From assembly GCA_029245125.1 (NCBI GenBank), contig JAQWPZ010000130.1, positions 1 through 48,697 on the forward strand: a stretch of 48,697 nucleotides of DNA, in the 5' to 3' direction. Of the stretch, positions 7,981 through 17,273 are shown piece after piece (the first letter of the stretch is position 1; each line of letters starts with the position of its first letter). Made by a program: the position numbers and the translations under genes. The notes below the pieces were generated by a model. It was not told where the DNA came from and did no database searches. It saw only the letters and a list, made by a program, of their open reading frames with translations. This stretch comes from Rubripirellula sp. (GTDB lineage Bacteria; Planctomycetota; Planctomycetia; Pirellulales; Pirellulaceae).

Positions 7981-10920
7981 TCAATCGGTTTCGAACTGTA
8001 CCTGCAATTCTTGGTAGGCGGTGTTTTCACCATTTGCATTGTCGGTGACGGGGACGACTTGCCAGACAATCCAGCGGAAACTTCCGAGCGATCCGTTAGC
8101 TGCGGCGCGTAACGATGCCGCGGTATAAGTTGCGCCGTGCTTTCCCGCGGTATCGATGCTGCCAATCGGGGTGAAGCGAGTTAAATTCCAGCCGGGGTCG
8201 TTCGTAGCAGCACTCCCCAGCAAGATAATCTTTTGGCCGCCCCGAGTTCCGCTCTGATTGAATGACCAACTAGTGATGGCAGTGACTGGCTTAACGCTGC
8301 CGAGGTCCAATTTGTAAGCACCGTGATGGACGCCGTTGCTGAAGACTGGGCCGTAGTCCTTGGCAAGCCTTCCATCGGTGAGAGTGGCCAGCGGTTGGTT
8401 GTTGGTGTTCTGGTTTGCAGTGACGGGGCTTTGTTTGGCATCCTTAAGCGGAAGTTTTTTGAAATCACTGAGTTCACTGGCGATTTCGGTATGCACGTAT
8501 GAATGTTTGGCAATGCGAATTTCCGTTGCCTGCTGGGATCGCACCATTTTGAGTTGATATGGAGCGGGTCCTACGTCGACGAGCGTTCGCAGCAATGCTC
8601 CCGTCGTTTTGACTGGTTTGCCGTTCACTTGTTGGATCACATCGCCAGCTTGCAAGCCCAGACGTGTTGCTTCGGATCCCTGCGGGGATTTGACTAAGAC
8701 GATGCCGCCGTCTGTTTTGCTGATACCATAAGCGGAAAATTCAGATCCCGCCAAACTTTTCAGCGTGGCACCAAGCCAGATCCAATCGACTTGAGGTTTC
8801 GCCGCTGTCTTTGGATTTGGTTGATTTTCGCTTCTCCTGCGGGAGTTTTGCTGCGATGATTTGAGTATTGGGATCACCGGCGTCCGGGCGATGGCTTTGA
8901 GGCTGGGTTTCTTTACACCGAACTGATCCATCGGGAAATTTTTGAAGCCAATTCGGTGAGCAGGCGATCCCTCTTTGACTCGGTAGTCACCCTTTTCAGC
9001 ATCCACAAACATCGGATCACCGACGACGGAATGTTGATCACAGTCGTGCTGGCGAAATTGATCGCGATCGGCTTCGCTAGTGAACAAATTGCGATCGACC
9101 TCCTTGCCCCACTTGCCCTTCGGCATTCCGCCGGCAGGCCGATAGCCGTCCATCCAGATGTTGCCCGTGACGATGTCTTGGCTATTGTCATACCAGACAT
9201 GCGGATGCAGCGTGTTGTTGACTGCGATGTTGTTGTAGACCTTGCGGCCGAACCCTTCACGCAGTTTCAACCCGCCGCTGAGGAAAACATTGTTGTAGAT
9301 TTCGTAGTGAGACGAACCGTCGTCCAAATCGACATCCCAACCATGGTCGCAACGCCAACGGCTATTGCGGATGATCGTTTTCACTGTGTCCAGTTTGGAG
9401 AGTGCCGGCAGTTCTTCCTTGGGAGCACCGGGAAGGTGCCAGAAGCGGTCGCGGCCCCAGGAATTGAAACTGCCGTGGTCACCGGTTTCTCGTACGGTGT
9501 CGAATACGTCACAGAACTCGATGACATGTCCGCCAAAAGTTCCTTCGCTAATGTTGATGCCAGCCCGGCCTAGGTTATAGATCGAACAATGGCTGACTTT
9601 GATTCCTTTGGACATCGAAATCTGAACACCGGTGGCTTGTTTTTCCACAACACTCATGTGGTGGATCAAGCAATTATCAACAACGCAGTCGGCGGGGTAG
9701 TTGTTCGTTTTGGGACCCGCCGTTTTGTCGATCTCGTCGTATTGGTTTTGTTGTTGGTATTCAAACCGTGGGTTTCGGACAGTATTCGGATCACCAACGA
9801 AACAGATTCCGCTAGCACCAGCGCCATGAATGTGGCAGCCTCGGATAACGGAGTGTCGGTTGTAGTTGTTGACAAAAATTGCATTGCCGCCAACTTGATC
9901 GAATTCACAGTCGAGAATGCTGATTGAATCTGTGCCGGTCATCAGCACGGCGCCACCACGATAGATCGTCCAGTCAGATCGCAGCAGCGGTTCTTTGGTT
10001 TCCATGAAGGTCCGTGCCGTGTGCCGGAGCGTCAGCCCTTGCAGAGAGATGTGCTTGACCGGTTCGGTCTTGCTGCCCTGGAATTCCACCAAGTGCCGTA
10101 GTCGCACCACTTCGACTTTTGCGGTTTTCAGATGGGTGCCGGAATCCGGCATGTAATAAAGCAGATTGTTTTTTGCATCGTGATACCATTCCCGCGGTGC
10201 ATCCAATTCTTCAAACAGATTCTCGACCATCCGCAAGCTTGGGTGCATGCCCATTTGGCGATTGTTCTGCCAACCACCTTCGTAGGTCACTCGGTTGTCG
10301 GCATCCTTGCCAGTAATTCGGTAGTGGTAGCCGCCCCAGTGGTGGCGGTGCATGGCGTGAATATACCCACCTGTCGGATCTTTCCAGTGCTTGGCCCGAG
10401 ACGGTTCGAAGGCGTCTGCTGCGCTGCCGTTATAAGCCGCGGCGTTCTCTTCATAGTTCGGGTAACGGGCCATCCGTTGGCGGTTTCCGTCGATGAAGAG
10501 TTGGTCGATCTCAATATCTTCGGGTGTTTTCGCCACGAGGATTTCGTCCCGGTACGCTTTCCAGTCCAGGTCTAACTTGATGCCGCCACTCAGAACGGCG
10601 GCTTCATTTTGGTAGGCGGCATACGTTACGGGGGCGTTTGTTGATCCGGAATCTTGAGGTCCAAATGCGATCGCCTCGGGAAGATAGTGCGTTCCGCCGC
10701 GGAGATAAACCGTGACAGGCTTGTTGCCCCGTTCGCCGTCTGCACGTACCGCATCTCGGGCCCGAGTGATGGTTTTGAATGGCTTTTCGAGTGAACCCGG
10801 ATTCGTGTCTGATCCGTCCACTGCCACGTAATAGTCCGCCGCGTTGGACTGTTGCATCATCACGATGAATATCAGTGACGTAACGGCGGAGCGTAGGCTG
10901 GGGAAAGTTTTCACGTTCAT
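7981..10920 (-). CDS. Exported right-handed beta-helix glycan-active protein with PDZ and discoidin-like domains
   Basis: The 979-residue protein has a signal peptide ending near QSNA-ADYYV. The mature start, DYYVAVDGSDTNPGS followed by PFKTITRARDAVR, is the entry of parallel beta-helix carbohydrate-active proteins such as GH141-like enzymes. The helix follows (about 300-620), with repeated short turns such as ISILDCEFDQVGGNAIFV and HSVIRGCHIHGAGASGI. Residues about 715-805 are a PDZ domain (GIVLVKSPQGSEATRLGLQA then GDVIQQVNGKPV), and about 840-979 are a discoidin/F5-8-like sandwich. It probably cleaves or binds a plant or algal polysaccharide outside the cytoplasm; glycosidase versus lyase cannot be told by eye. 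It lies 48 bp downstream of the sulfatase gene and is probably co-transcribed. A PDZ domain in such a protein is unusual. Confidence 0.85.
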   Translation of the reverse strand: MNVKTFPSLRSAVTSLIFIVMMQQSNAADYYVAVDGSDTNPGSLEKPFKTITRARDAVRADGERGNKPVTVYLRGGTHYLPEAIAFGPQDSGSTNAPVTYAAYQNEAAVLSGGIKLDLDWKAYRDEILVAKTPEDIEIDQLFIDGNRQRMARYPNYEENAAAYNGSAADAFEPSRAKHWKDPTGGYIHAMHRHHWGGYHYRITGKDADNRVTYEGGWQNNRQMGMHPSLRMVENLFEELDAPREWYHDAKNNLLYYMPDSGTHLKTAKVEVVRLRHLVEFQGSKTEPVKHISLQGLTLRHTARTFMETKEPLLRSDWTIYRGGAVLMTGTDSISILDCEFDQVGGNAIFVNNYNRHSVIRGCHIHGAGASGICFVGDPNTVRNPRFEYQQQNQYDEIDKTAGPKTNNYPADCVVDNCLIHHMSVVEKQATGVQISMSKGIKVSHCSIYNLGRAGINISEGTFGGHVIEFCDVFDTVRETGDHGSFNSWGRDRFWHLPGAPKEELPALSKLDTVKTIIRNSRWRCDHGWDVDLDDGSSHYEIYNNVFLSGGLKLREGFGRKVYNNIAVNNTLHPHVWYDNSQDIVTGNIWMDGYRPAGGMPKGKWGKEVDRNLFTSEADRDQFRQHDCDQHSVVGDPMFVDAEKGDYRVKEGSPAHRIGFKNFPMDQFGVKKPSLKAIARTPVIPILKSSQQNSRRRSENQPNPKTAAKPQVDWIWLGATLKSLAGSEFSAYGISKTDGGIVLVKSPQGSEATRLGLQAGDVIQQVNGKPVKTTGALLRTLVDVGPAPYQLKMVRSQQATEIRIAKHSYVHTEIASELSDFKKLPLKDAKQSPVTANQNTNNQPLATLTDGRLAKDYGPVFSNGVHHGAYKLDLGSVKPVTAITSWSFNQSGTRGGQKIILLGSAATNDPGWNLTRFTPIGSIDTAGKHGATYTAASLRAAANGSLGSFRWIVWQVVPVTDNANGENTAYQELQVQFETD

Positions 10921-10968
10921 ACTTTTTTAATCGTTGATCGCACAAAGCGTTTTGCATTAGGCAAAAAA

Positions 10969-12417
10969 CTACTTTCCTTTTCTTAGTTGTTTCAGGTTGC
11001 GTTCGTGCGGAGCTTGGTTGTGATCTTTGCTTGTCAGCTGTTGATCGTAAATTTCACCGCGGTGAATCGGCTCGTGCGATGTTTCTGCCAGGGTGATGAG
11101 TTCCTTTAAGAGGGTGGGATGGTCGTTTGATACATCCATCTTCTCTTCTGGGTCTTTCGCAAGATTGTAGAGTTGCCATTTACCTCGCTGTTTTTTATAC
11201 GCTTTCCAATTTTCTTTGCGAACAGCCGTTTGTCCGAGATACTCCCAATAAAGGTAACGGTGAGATGCTTGAGTTCCATCACCGGTTAGCGTCGGTAGAA
11301 AAGAGATGCCATCGGTCGGGGGACATTTTCCTCTCCCGGCCTCTGCCAACGTGGGCATCACATCGGGAAAGAACAGCAGGTGGTCGCTGATTGTGCCGGC
11401 TTCAATTTTTCCGGGCCAGCGTACGAGGTAAGGCACCTTGAGGCCCCCTTCGTAAAGCGAGCCTTTGCCCGCGCGAAAGCGTTGGCCTGTCTTTGGGTTC
11501 AGGTTGGGGCCAAAGAAACCGTGTGGCCGTTCTTGCGTTTTAAAGTAGTCTTGCCCGCCATTGTCACCGCAGAGAAAAATGAGCGTGTTTTCATCGATTT
11601 CGAGTTCTTGCAGCAAGTCGATGATTTCGCCGACCTGTCGATCGATCATATGCAGAAAAGCGGCGTATACCTTTGCGTCGTTTTCTGTTTTTTGACCAGC
11701 CGTCCAAGGGCGGTCTTTGAACAACTGCCAGGAAGGGTCATCTTGATCAATTCCCCACAGGCCATGGGGTGGCGTCCAGGGCAGGTAGCAGAAGAAGGGT
11801 CGGTCTTTGTTGGTTCGTATGAAGGCGATCGACTCTTCGAAAATTTCGTCTTGAGCGTGGGTGTTTCCCCGATAGAAACTCAGGCCATCGTTTCCCTCCA
11901 GGCGAACTTCTTTGCTGTTCCGAATCAAGTACTTTGGATAAAAAGTGTGGGCGTGAACTTGATCGTAGTAGCCAAAGAACTGATCGAAGCCGTGCTTCTC
12001 CGGGACCCCCGAAGTACCACGTCCACCAATTCCCCATTTGCCAAAACCACCCGTCGCGTAGCCCTGTTGCTTTAGCATGCTGGCCAGGGTCGGTTCGTTA
12101 GCGCGGATGGGTGAGAAGCCATCGTTGTTCCGCATCGACATGTGACCAGAGTGCAGCCCCGTCAACAAAGCGCAGCGGGTCGGTCCGCAGACGGGAGCAC
12201 CGGCATAGGCGTTGGTAAAACGCATTCCCTCCGCCGCAAATTGGTCAATGTTGGGAGTGATGAGGTCGCGGTTTCCCATATGGCCAGATTCAAAGTAGCC
12301 CCATTCATCAAGCATCAGGTAGATGATGTTCGGTTTTGAATCGTCTACTTCGGCTTGTGAAGCCGTACAACAGAGAAGAGCCAGCAAAATGGACAGAGGT
12401 AGGCGGTAGTGGTTCAT
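10969..12417 (-). CDS. Exported S1-family (arylsulfatase A-like) sulfatase
   Basis: The 482-residue product has a signal peptide (LSILLALLCCTASQA). The sulfatase signature C77-G-P-T-R81 matches C-x-P-x-R, whose cysteine is converted to formylglycine. Metal-site residues are seen at the N-terminus (LMLDEWGYFESGHMG, a variant of the usual DDxG segment) and near residue 286 (CGDNGGQD); GKGSLYEGGLKVP is the usual C-terminal substrate/sulfate-lysine segment. It should hydrolyse sulfate esters of a polysaccharide or its fragments in the periplasm or outside. The gene is first in an operon with the beta-helix protein (48 bp gap), which suggests joint attack on a sulfated glycan. An anaerobic or FGE-type maturase must be encoded elsewhere. 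Confidence 0.93.
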   Translation of the reverse strand: MNHYRLPLSILLALLCCTASQAEVDDSKPNIIYLMLDEWGYFESGHMGNRDLITPNIDQFAAEGMRFTNAYAGAPVCGPTRCALLTGLHSGHMSMRNNDGFSPIRANEPTLASMLKQQGYATGGFGKWGIGGRGTSGVPEKHGFDQFFGYYDQVHAHTFYPKYLIRNSKEVRLEGNDGLSFYRGNTHAQDEIFEESIAFIRTNKDRPFFCYLPWTPPHGLWGIDQDDPSWQLFKDRPWTAGQKTENDAKVYAAFLHMIDRQVGEIIDLLQELEIDENTLIFLCGDNGGQDYFKTQERPHGFFGPNLNPKTGQRFRAGKGSLYEGGLKVPYLVRWPGKIEAGTISDHLLFFPDVMPTLAEAGRGKCPPTDGISFLPTLTGDGTQASHRYLYWEYLGQTAVRKENWKAYKKQRGKWQLYNLAKDPEEKMDVSNDHPTLLKELITLAETSHEPIHRGEIYDQQLTSKDHNQAPHERNLKQLRKGK

Positions 12418-13396
12418 CTGAACTTCGTTGCGTGAAATGTCATTGATTAGGCAAAGGTATGATTGCCGTCGATTCGCTCTCCAGAACGAGACGAAATCGA
12501 GGTCGTCTATGTTAGGTTCATTGTTGGTGGGTTTCTACTTTCGGGGGGGAAAGCACCTCGGGTGTGATGCCGCGGCTATTGTAAATTAGAGCGAGTCGCA
12601 GCGGTGTGTTTTCCAGGATGATCCGTCAAGATTGAGACGGGAGAAGAAGACTTTTTGGATGGTAAGGAGCCGCCTTTGTTCCTGCATCTTTATGGTTTTG
12701 GGTGTTGAGTTTGATTGGTGGAACTTCGCTGTGCTTGTTCCGGCCTACGTGGTTGCGTGTCCCGTGATGACATGTTGGACGTATCAGCAGGATTCTGCGT
12801 AGACCGCAGTAAAAAGGGAAGCGACCAAGCTGCGGCATTTTCTTGGCGGAGGCCGGGTGTTCGATGTTGGGAACCAGGCAGCCTTCTCCTCCTCCCAAGG
12901 CTGATCTGTGAAAAAGGGAACAGTCACGCTGATCTGCTTCACATCATTAACGTTGAAACAGTGGTTGCAGCAAATGCTTGTTCTACCGTGACAGGCTTGG
13001 TCATGTGTGCGATTTCGATGTCACACGTGACAATCAAACTCGCGCGGATGTCAAAGTCATGCAACGGGATCCGCCTCTGTAATAGTTGGGTAACGTGGCG
13101 GGGCTGACGTTAGGGTTTGAATGGAATGCGATAGGTGCGGCAATCGAGCGCAGTTGGTTCGCCATTTTCGGAAATAAGCAACGATCGACGCACCGTTGAA
13201 GTTGGTCACGTCTTGTTTGCTTGTTTTTATGCGTGACGGGGCGATGTGATTTGAAATCGATTGTTACCGTGCGCGAACTTGTGTGCGGTTTCGGCGCGCT
13301 TGACAGTTTAATGGCCAGTGTCATGATGCGAGTGCTTGTCGTTTACGTTCCGTCAATTAACGGAACCGCACGCTCCTCGCTTATGGACGCTGTTCA
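12418..13396. other. 979 bp gap
   Basis: No gene is supported. Short frames exist on both strands but lack ribosome binding sites and protein-like composition. The region must hold the divergent promoters of the sulfatase operon (-) and the nitronate monooxygenase-like gene (+). A TTGACA sits near 13299, but no matching -10 element is convincing. Confidence 0.45.
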
Positions 13397-14875
13397 ATGT
13401 GCCAATCGGTGGCTGATGAATGCTCTGCTGAACCCATCCTAATCCAAGGTGGCATGGGTGTTGCTGTTTCAAGTTGGCAACTTGCTAAGGCAGTCGCTCG
13501 ACGGGGGCAGTTGGGAGTCGTTTCGGGAACTGCCATCGATGCAGTGCTTGTTCGCAGGTTGCAGCAGGGGGATGCTGGCGGGCACATTCGCCGTGCGATG
13601 GCAGAGTTTCCATTTCCGGAAATGACGCAACGAATTCTTGCACGCTATTTCATCGAGGGCGGGAAAGCCGAAGACGAACCGTTCGCCACGACGATTGTGT
13701 TGCCTCAGCGACCGAATCGCGAGCAATTCGAATTGGTTGTCGTCGCTAATTTTGTGGAGGTGTTTTTGGCCAAGGAGGGGCATTCGGGCAAGGTTGGGAT
13801 CAACTTTCTGGAGAAGATCCAGTCCCCGACGCTACCATCCATCTATGGGGCGATGTTGGCCGACGTAGATTACGTCCTGATGGGCGCCGGAATCCCGCGG
13901 TCCATTCCTGGGATCCTCGATAAGCTCAGTCGTGGTGAGCCGGTCAGTTTGCCATTGAATATTGCTGGTGCGAAGCCGGAAGACGATTTTCGTGTCGAGT
14001 TTTCGCCGGTGGAGTTTACCGCTGGTGAAGTTCCTTGGCTCAATCGCCCGAAGTTCTTGGCCATTGTGGCGTCTGCGACGTTGGCGATCATGTTGGCCCG
14101 AAAAGCTGATGGTCATGTGGATGGATTCGTGTTGGAGGGTCCGAGCGCCGGTGGGCACAATGCCCCGCCACGCGGGAAAGCAACTTTGAACGAACGGGGT
14201 GAGCCAGTCTATGGAAAACGGGATGAAGTTGATTTGGAGAGCTTTCGAAAGCTGGGGCGACCATTCTGGCTCGCCGGTTCGTACGGCTCACCTGAGCAAG
14301 TTGCCAATGCCAGAAGTCAGGGGGCAGTCGGAGTCCAGGTCGGAACCGCTTTCGCTTTTTGTGATGAATCGGGAATGGACCGCGAGCTCAAGCGGCGGGT
14401 GATCGAATCGGCGCGACAGGACAGCTTGCAGGTGATGACCGACCCAGATGCTTCACCAACCGGTTTCCCGTTCAAGGTGCTCGAGCTGGAGGGAACCATT
14501 TCGGATGCTTCATCGGCAGAACAGCGGAAGCGGGTTTGTGACTTGGGATTCCTGCGTCAGGGATATCGTCGCGACGATGGCGCCATCGGTTGGCGTTGTC
14601 CCGGTGAACACGTCAAATCGTACATTTTCAAAGGTGGTGACGAGGCGGATACCGTTGGCCGGAAATGTATCTGCAACGGCTTGATGGCAACCATCGGCTT
14701 GGGGCAACATCGCCGTGACGGTGATGAACTTCCGTTGCTAACCTGTGGCAATGAAGTGCAAAGCATCATTCAATTTCTGCCAACCGCTGAAGCGACCAGC
14801 TACGGAGCCGACGATGTGATCGATTGCTTGGTTGCGAAGAGCAAGAACGAAGTATTGCAAGGTGTTTGCGGGTAG
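13397..14875 (+). CDS. Nitronate monooxygenase / 2-nitropropane dioxygenase-family FMN protein
   Basis: This 492-residue cytoplasmic protein is an FMN-dependent TIM barrel. It opens with ILIQGGMGVAVSSWQLAKAV, the typical first strand and phosphate loop. VLEGPSAGGHNAPP carries the GGH segment that in nitronate monooxygenases holds the catalytic histidine. AGSYGSPEQVANARSQGAVG then VQVGTAFAF is the FMN-phosphate segment. The C-terminal third extends beyond the minimal enzyme and contains RRDDGAIGWRCPGE and GRKCICNGLMATIGL, seen in a long bacterial subgroup. It would oxidise alkyl nitronates or a similar acidic carbon compound. The ATG at 13397 has no strong ribosome binding site, so the exact start is uncertain. 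A terminator-like hairpin and a repeat array follow. Confidence 0.86.
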   Translation: MCQSVADECSAEPILIQGGMGVAVSSWQLAKAVARRGQLGVVSGTAIDAVLVRRLQQGDAGGHIRRAMAEFPFPEMTQRILARYFIEGGKAEDEPFATTIVLPQRPNREQFELVVVANFVEVFLAKEGHSGKVGINFLEKIQSPTLPSIYGAMLADVDYVLMGAGIPRSIPGILDKLSRGEPVSLPLNIAGAKPEDDFRVEFSPVEFTAGEVPWLNRPKFLAIVASATLAIMLARKADGHVDGFVLEGPSAGGHNAPPRGKATLNERGEPVYGKRDEVDLESFRKLGRPFWLAGSYGSPEQVANARSQGAVGVQVGTAFAFCDESGMDRELKRRVIESARQDSLQVMTDPDASPTGFPFKVLELEGTISDASSAEQRKRVCDLGFLRQGYRRDDGAIGWRCPGEHVKSYIFKGGDEADTVGRKCICNGLMATIGLGQHRRDGDELPLLTCGNEVQSIIQFLPTAEATSYGADDVIDCLVAKSKNEVLQGVCG

Positions 14876-14907
14876 TCGTTGTGGGACCGCAACAGAGGAG
14901 ACTTTTG

Positions 14908-14950
14908 AGGCGAAGATCTGCAGGTGTGTTGAATTCGCCTTGAGTTTTCG
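14908..14950 (+). terminator. Terminator-like hairpin after the nitronate monooxygenase-like gene
   Basis: AGGCGAA (14908-14914) pairs with TTCGCCT (14934-14940) across a 19-base loop and is followed by TGAGTTTT. It lies about 30 bp past the stop codon, in the right orientation for an intrinsic terminator of moderate strength. Confidence 0.5.
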
Positions 14951-14968
14951 ACGTTGACCCTGTTTGAT

Positions 14969-15043
14969 ACCGCAGACTCCAACACCGCAGTCTCCAACAC
15001 CGCAGACTCCAACACCGCAGTCTCCAACACCGCAGTCTCCAAC
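14969..15043. repeat. Tandem repeat, 15 bp x 5
   Basis: Five adjacent copies of ACCGCAGWCTCCAAC (W alternates A,T,A,T,T) lie between the 3' ends of two converging genes. The unit is a multiple of three, but no gene appears to read through it. Confidence 0.95.
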
Positions 15044-15128
15044 GCTTTGGGGTATGTGTGTTGGTTTAGGAAGCATGTTGCAGATCCGAGACGCAAATCA
15101 CACGATGGAGGATTTGATGACTCGATCA

Positions 15129-15956
15129 CTAATGCTGTGGGTTCTGGAATTCGAGTTCGGCGAAGACGGGGCGATGGTCAGAAGCGATTGTCTCGTTCAC
15201 TACGCTTGTGCCGATCAGGCGGAACGAGGTCGCGGGGCGAAAAAAGATGTAGTCGATGCGTGAACGAGGTGTGATCGCTGGTGCCGATGGTGCCGGTGGG
15301 TCTTCGAGAGCGACTTTCCATTTTTTGAGTAAAACTTTGATCGGCTCGGCTTGTGGCGGTGCGTTCATGTCGCCAGCGAGGATCGTGGGGATCGTTTCGT
15401 TCTCGTTTGCAAATAAGCTGTTGATTGCCGAAGCCTCTGCGGCACGATCTTCCGGAACGTTGTGTTGAAAGTGGGTGCTGATGAAACGCAGTGGCTGACC
15501 ACTCGGTGCACGGACCGTGACGGCGATTGCGGCTCGCGGGTAAGTCGTTCTTTCTGGAGTGCTTTCGGAGTACGGCAGCGGGTGAATCGACACATCGAGA
15601 ATCTGATGTCGCGTCAATACTGCGTTCCCGAATAATCCGCCTTCGAAATGTTGTGTGGGGCCAAATCGCACCGCCATTCCAGTAAGTTCGGCCAATTGAC
15701 GGGCTTGGTGGATTCGACCTGATCGTTTCACTCCAACGTCTACTTCTTGCAGCGCGACCAGATCAGGCTTGGTTTGTTTGATGACGTTTGCCAGTCGTTC
15801 GACGTTGTACTCGCCGTCGGTTCCTTGGCCATAGTGGATGTTGTAACAAAGGACGCGAAATGTATCTTCCGCCACCGTTTTTCCCAAGCACGTGGTCAGC
15901 GTGAGGAAGACTGCGGCGGCTTGGATTGCACTAAGTGGGGCAATTGTATTCTTCAT
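15129..15956 (-). CDS. Exported endonuclease/exonuclease/phosphatase-family protein
   Basis: Starting at the ATG at 15956 the 275-residue product begins with a signal peptide (MKNTIAPLSAIQAAAVFLTL, ending near TVAED). The EEP fold motifs are all present: LCYNIHYGQG (metal/Asn), VALQEVD (catalytic Glu), STHFQHN (His), ILAGDMNAPP (Asp-x-Asn) and the terminal IASDHRPVFAEL (SDH catalytic dyad). Such exported members act as Mg-dependent nucleases or phosphodiesterases/phosphatases; the substrate cannot be read from the sequence. A longer start at 16037 is open, but it would bury the signal peptide behind 27 charged residues. The gene converges on the nitronate monooxygenase-like gene. Confidence 0.88.
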   Translation of the reverse strand: MKNTIAPLSAIQAAAVFLTLTTCLGKTVAEDTFRVLCYNIHYGQGTDGEYNVERLANVIKQTKPDLVALQEVDVGVKRSGRIHQARQLAELTGMAVRFGPTQHFEGGLFGNAVLTRHQILDVSIHPLPYSESTPERTTYPRAAIAVTVRAPSGQPLRFISTHFQHNVPEDRAAEASAINSLFANENETIPTILAGDMNAPPQAEPIKVLLKKWKVALEDPPAPSAPAITPRSRIDYIFFRPATSFRLIGTSVVNETIASDHRPVFAELEFQNPQH

Positions 15957-16329
15957 CGCATGCTGGGGGGCTTGGCGGTTGGGCAATGGCTTATTCGTTT
16001 CTTGGCATAGGAATGCCGGCATTATTCTAGCTGCCAATCGTCATTCGAGGCGCGCGATGGAGGCGTCTCAGCAGCAGTTGTGGTCGGGGATGCGTCAGTT
16101 GATCTTCAATCAGGTTGCCTGTGATTGCAGGTCCCGGTTTTCGAGTCACCTTGAGGTTTTCGTAAAACACGTTTTGGGTAGGCGATTTGGCAACTTGAGA
16201 ATCAGTGGAAGGGTGTTTCATCGAAGGTGCGTCCGCGCATCGGCCGGGGCGGGCTACAATGTCGGCCAATAGCCGATTGGGCACCGTGGCCTTGCTAATG
16301 CATCCTGCGAACTTTTTTAACCACTGATC
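15957..16329. other. Divergent promoter region
   Basis: This 373 bp region separates the exported EEP gene (-) from the acyltransferase gene (+). TACAAT at 16255-16260 could be a -10 element for the acyltransferase, but I find no matching -35 box. Nothing else is recognised. Confidence 0.35.
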
Positions 16330-17148
16330 ATGTCATCCAAGCAGCCGAAATCTGGTCACGAACTTCTCTCTTATCAGGGCGACGACTACGTGACCCCGTC
16401 ACGCCGTACGTCTTGGTTTTCACGGACCTTTCCGACGGGTAGTTTCTATTTTCAATTCATTAGCAATGTCGTGCGGTCAAGTGCCAAGGCTCGCCGCGGA
16501 AAGTACGACAGCATGGAGTGGAGTCGGACTAGCTTTAAGGTGCTCGAATCGCTTGAGTCTGTTGGCGTTAAAACAGAAATCAGTGGTGTGGAGCACATCC
16601 GGGAATTAGATTCTCCCTGTGTGTTTGTTGGCAATCACATGAGCATGTTGGAAACGATTGTACTGCCCTCCATCATTCAGCCAGTCTGTGATGTCACTTT
16701 CGTGGTGAAGCAAAGTTTGCTCGAGTACCCGGTGTTTCGCCATATTGTTCGGGCGCGAGATCCAATCGCCGTCTCACGTGATAATTCGCGTGAGGATCTT
16801 AAAACAGTGATGAAGGGTGGGGTGGAGCGGATCGAGAATGGAATTTCGATTGTCGTGTTTCCCCAAACGACGCGCAGTCAGGCGTTCGATCCTTCCCATT
16901 TCAATTCGATCGGTGTGAAGCTTGCGCTGCGGGCTCAGGTGCCAGTGATCCCGATTGCACTGATTACCGACGCTTGGGGAAATGGGAAAAAACTCAAGGA
17001 TTTCGGCCGCATCGACCCGAGCAAAACTGTTCGTTTTGCCTTCGGCGAGCCGATCGTGATCGAGGGCCGTGGGAACCAACAACAGCAACAGATTGTCAGC
17101 TTTATCGAAGGCAAACTGAATGCATGGCGAAGTGAACTAGCGGATTGA
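16330..17148 (+). CDS. Lysophospholipid acyltransferase (PlsC/LPLAT family)
   Basis: The 272-residue protein belongs to the glycerolipid acyltransferases that move an acyl chain onto the sn-2 position of lysophosphatidate or a related lipid at the inner membrane. Motif I is GNHMSMLET (101-109), an H-x4-E version of the usual NH-x4-D. Motif III is FPQTTRS (177-183), with Gln in place of the usual FPEGTRS Glu. VPVIPIAL (204-211) is motif IV. A mildly hydrophobic stretch near FYFQFISNVV may touch the membrane. The altered acidic residues occur together and the rest is intact, which points to a distinct subfamily rather than a dead enzyme. The ATG at 16330 lacks a strong ribosome binding site. 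Two tiny genes follow 125 bp downstream. Confidence 0.86.
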   Translation: MSSKQPKSGHELLSYQGDDYVTPSRRTSWFSRTFPTGSFYFQFISNVVRSSAKARRGKYDSMEWSRTSFKVLESLESVGVKTEISGVEHIRELDSPCVFVGNHMSMLETIVLPSIIQPVCDVTFVVKQSLLEYPVFRHIVRARDPIAVSRDNSREDLKTVMKGGVERIENGISIVVFPQTTRSQAFDPSHFNSIGVKLALRAQVPVIPIALITDAWGNGKKLKDFGRIDPSKTVRFAFGEPIVIEGRGNQQQQQIVSFIEGKLNAWRSELAD

Positions 17149-17273
17149 ATTGTCGAAGCGAACTGGTGATGCAGTTCGTTGTGGGGCTTGAAAGTTTGCG
17201 GTTATTTCACGTTCGGGTTGTCGCGTTGCTAGAGTCCTGTGTCGAAACGATACTCGCTCCACAGGACAAAAAG

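Noticed and set aside
9589..9927. Plus-strand frames inside the beta-helix gene, one hydrophobic
   Set aside because: They are antisense to a well-supported protein; the hydrophobicity comes from the Asn/Asp-rich sense codons.
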